Source: Beijerinckiaceae bacterium (lineage in GTDB: Bacteria; Pseudomonadota; Alphaproteobacteria; Rhizobiales; Beijerinckiaceae). Taken from it: a stretch of 7,590 bases of DNA. Shown here in pieces: positions 6,130 through 7,590 of the stretch. The stretch spans positions 1-7,590 of the forward strand of contig DAIESR010000202.1 in assembly GCA_027346205.1 (NCBI GenBank), read 5' to 3'. Under the pieces are notes generated by a model. That model saw only the letters and a list, made by a program, of their open reading frames with translations. It did no database searches and was not told where the DNA came from. The position numbers were made by a program, and so were the translations under genes. Within the stretch, counting starts at the first letter, position 1. Every line of letters begins with the position of its first letter.

Positions 6130-6984
6130 CCGAACAGCTATTTCCATCTGCATCTTGTCTCTGACGCGACGGGTGAAACTCTGATCGCTGTCAGCCGCGC
6201 GGTTGCTGCTCAATTCGACGGCATATCCTCGATCGAGCATCTCTATCCTCTTGTTCGCTCCGAGGCGCAGCTCGACAAGACGATCGCCGAAATTGAGGCG
6301 GCGCCAGGGATGGTGCTTTTCACTCTGGTCGATCTCACTTTGGCGGAGAAGCTCGAGGGCGCTTGTCGTTCTATCGGTGCGCCTTGCCTTTCAGTCTTGC
6401 AGCCGATTCTGACACTGTTCCAATCCTATCTCCGCGCTGCGGCCAATCCCCGTCCCGGCGCACAGCATGTGCTCAACGCTGATTATTTCAAGCGCATCGA
6501 CGCCTTGAACTATACGATGATGCATGACGATGGGCAGATGTCGGAGACCTATGAAGACGCGGATGTACTTTTGATCGGTGTCAGCCGAAGCTCGAAGACG
6601 CCGACGAGCATCTATCTCGCCAATCGCGGCATCAAGACCGCAAATATCCCTCTGGTGCCCACTGTGCCGCTGCCGAAGACCGTGTTCGCACTCAAACATC
6701 CTTTGATCGTCGGGCTTATCGCCTCGCCGGAGCGTATCATTCAAATCCGGCTGAACCGCCTGGACGCCTTGCATGCGGATCTCGAGTCGCCTTATGTCGA
6801 TCGATCAACTGTTTGCGAGGAGGTCGCTCAGTCTCGCCAGCTCTTCGCGCAAAACGGTTGGGCTGTCATCGATGTGACACGGCGTTCCATCGAAGAGACC
6901 GCGGCGGGCATTATCGATCTCTACCGGGTGCATCGTGCGCGGTTAGAACATGTCCAGGAAAAGTCGATAGACTTTTCCGATTGA
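6127..6984 (+). CDS. ppsR: PPDK / PEP synthase regulatory protein (DUF299 kinase-phosphorylase)
   Basis: This encodes 285 residues, slightly longer than the usual 270-280. The family (DUF299, PpsR / PDRP) is a bifunctional enzyme: it inactivates pyruvate phosphate dikinase or PEP synthase by ADP-dependent phosphorylation of a threonine and reactivates it by phosphate-dependent phosphorolysis. Seen here are the N-terminal [14 protein letters not shown] (6-19), [14 protein letters not shown] (64-77), the HDDG segment in the middle and the nucleotide-binding loop [20 protein letters not shown] (149-168). Which target enzyme it controls cannot be told from the window; PPDK is usual in alphaproteobacteria. 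The start is TTG at 6127; no ATG or GTG exists upstream before the in-frame TAA at 6028, and it puts the family N-terminus in place. This gene is the homologue of the DUF299 gene beside the Caulobacter origin. The last ten or so codons are read from a palindromic repeat, giving an odd tail EKSIDFSD. Confidence 0.93.
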   Translation: MPNSYFHLHLVSDATGETLIAVSRAVAAQFDGISSIEHLYPLVRSEAQLDKTIAEIEAAPGMVLFTLVDLTLAEKLEGACRSIGAPCLSVLQPILTLFQSYLRAAANPRPGAQHVLNADYFKRIDALNYTMMHDDGQMSETYEDADVLLIGVSRSSKTPTSIYLANRGIKTANIPLVPTVPLPKTVFALKHPLIVGLIASPERIIQIRLNRLDALHADLESPYVDRSTVCEEVAQSRQLFAQNGWAVIDVTRRSIEETAAGIIDLYRVHRARLEHVQEKSIDFSD

Positions 6985-7062
6985 GGTCATGCTCCAAGTA
7001 TTTGATGCTAAAACAAAAGATAAGAGTGGCAGCACCGATTCCGTTTGAATGTTCGCCGCTCT
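6946..7062. repeat. Composite palindromic repeat overlapping the ppsR 3' end
   Basis: The left half is a hairpin: GGAAAAGTC (6957-6965), loop GATA, GACTTTTCC (6970-6978), flanked by GAACATG (6946-6952) and CATGCTC (6988-6994), which pair with one mismatch. After a linker with AAAACAAAAGATA, the right half pairs AGAGTGGC (7023-7030) with GCCGCTCT (7055-7062), again with one mismatch. The two-part form, 'GCATG...AAAAGT...CATGCTC' then 'AAAACAA..AGAGCGGC...GCTCTAG', looks like dispersed repeats I know from Rhizobiales intergenic DNA; this is recognition from memory. It contains the ppsR stop (6982-6984) and may act as its transcription end or 3' stabiliser. Confidence 0.6.
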
Positions 7063-7108
7063 AGGTGTCAAAATACGCAAGTTTTCATCATGAGGTTTTG
7101 ATTATCGC

Positions 7109-7590
7109 ATGCTCGGTTTTTGGAAAGGCAAGGCGCCTTTGCTATTGGCTTCGAAAAGCGCCGCGCGGCAGGCACTTCTTGCCGCGGTGCGGATTCCTTT
7201 CGAAACAATGGCCAGTGCGATCGACGAGCGGCTGATCGAGGCGCCCTTGTTGGAAAAAAATGCGCCAGCAGCCGAGATTGCTGCGCATTTAGCACAGGCT
7301 AAAGCACATTCCATCTCAGTTCTTCGGCCTGATCGGCTGGTGCTCGGCGCCGATCAAACCTTGTCTTTCAATAAAAGGACATTTTCCAAACCTGCGACGA
7401 TCGCTGAGGCGCGCGCACAGATCGAAGGCTTTTCCGGACAAACGCATGAACTTCATTCGGCACTTTGCCTCATGCGCGATGGGTCCATGCTGTTCGAGAC
7501 CGTTACAACGGCGCGGCTCACCTGTCGAACTTTAACCAGGCGCTTCGTCGATCGCTATATGGAAGCAGCTGGCGATGATGTGTTGGCAAG
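7109..7590 (+). CDS. maf: Maf-family nucleotide pyrophosphatase, 3'-truncated by window edge
   Basis: The frame is open from ATG 7109 through the window end, 160 full codons of about 190-200 expected. Maf proteins are cytosolic pyrophosphatases that hydrolyse non-canonical or modified nucleoside triphosphates to monophosphates. The diagnostic features are the N-terminal loop LLLASKSAARQALL (11-24, the equivalent of the classic LASxSPRR), DER at 39-41, LAQAKA at 61-66, GADQTL at 80-85 with the likely catalytic D82, and RFVDRYMEAA near the edge. The GADQ form and KSAAR loop are typical of the alphaproteobacterial origin-linked subgroup. An in-frame TGA at 7091 lies just before the start, and GAGG (7092-7095) is a modest ribosome site. 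It follows ppsR on the same strand as in Caulobacter, where aroE and coaE come next; they would lie outside this window. Confidence 0.93.
   Translation, partial: MLGFWKGKAPLLLASKSAARQALLAAVRIPFETMASAIDERLIEAPLLEKNAPAAEIAAHLAQAKAHSISVLRPDRLVLGADQTLSFNKRTFSKPATIAEARAQIEGFSGQTHELHSALCLMRDGSMLFETVTTARLTCRTLTRRFVDRYMEAAGDDVLA

Noticed and set aside
1..7590. CRISPR array, prophage, transposase, toxin-antitoxin or defence system
   Set aside because: All sizeable coding regions are recognised housekeeping genes, and no regularly spaced repeat array or mobile-element gene is visible.

Overview
The window looks like chromosomal DNA from an alphaproteobacterium, most likely of the Hyphomicrobiales (Rhizobiales). 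The genus is not proven; Beijerinckiaceae-like is a guess from protein flavour and the style of the intergenic palindromes. The proteins read as alphaproteobacterial, GC is moderately high, and the order rho - hemJ - hemE - gap - DUF299 (ppsR) - maf is the gene order that surrounds the chromosomal replication origin in Caulobacter crescentus and, in part, in Rickettsia. No mobile element, phage, CRISPR, tRNA or rRNA gene is visible.

Layout. From 1 to 1682 (+) runs the 3' part of a DUF255 / YyaL-like protein with a lost thioredoxin-like N-terminus. It overlaps or abuts a YciA-type acyl-CoA thioesterase (1676 or 1721 to 2110, +). The convergent gap 2111-2357 is filled by a 125-bp palindromic dispersed-type repeat and by a strong hairpin that touches the rho stop codon. 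On the minus strand follow rho (3626-2358) with a long, mostly non-coding leader (3627-4113), a good intrinsic terminator (4135-4105), hemJ (4673-4242) and hemE (5738-4692). The divergent gap 5739-6126 is the candidate oriC. Rightward come ppsR (6127-6984), a second composite palindromic repeat (6946-7062) that supplies the ppsR stop codon, and a maf gene cut by the window end (7109 onward).

Main point. The hemE-ppsR gap carries a perfect CtrA-type motif (TTAA-N7-TTAA at 5879-5893) built from a tandem 11-bp repeat, a 43-bp AT-rich tract beside hemE, a GANTC methylation site, three TTATCC/TTATTC DnaA-box-like 9-mers in one orientation at 20 and 30 bp steps, and three TCCCCA hexamers. There is no perfect TTATCCACA box, which recalls the weak-box style of the Caulobacter origin. 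The two flanking genes point away from the gap, so hemE-hemJ-rho on the left and ppsR-maf on the right would be read in the direction of fork movement.

Functionally the genes are housekeeping. hemE and hemJ act in haem biosynthesis (uroporphyrinogen III to coproporphyrinogen III, and protoporphyrinogen IX oxidation). rho terminates transcription. ppsR controls pyruvate phosphate dikinase or PEP synthase. maf removes non-canonical nucleotides. yciA hydrolyses acyl-CoAs. The mnmE-mnmG-parAB group that often follows rho in relatives is not seen next to rho here.
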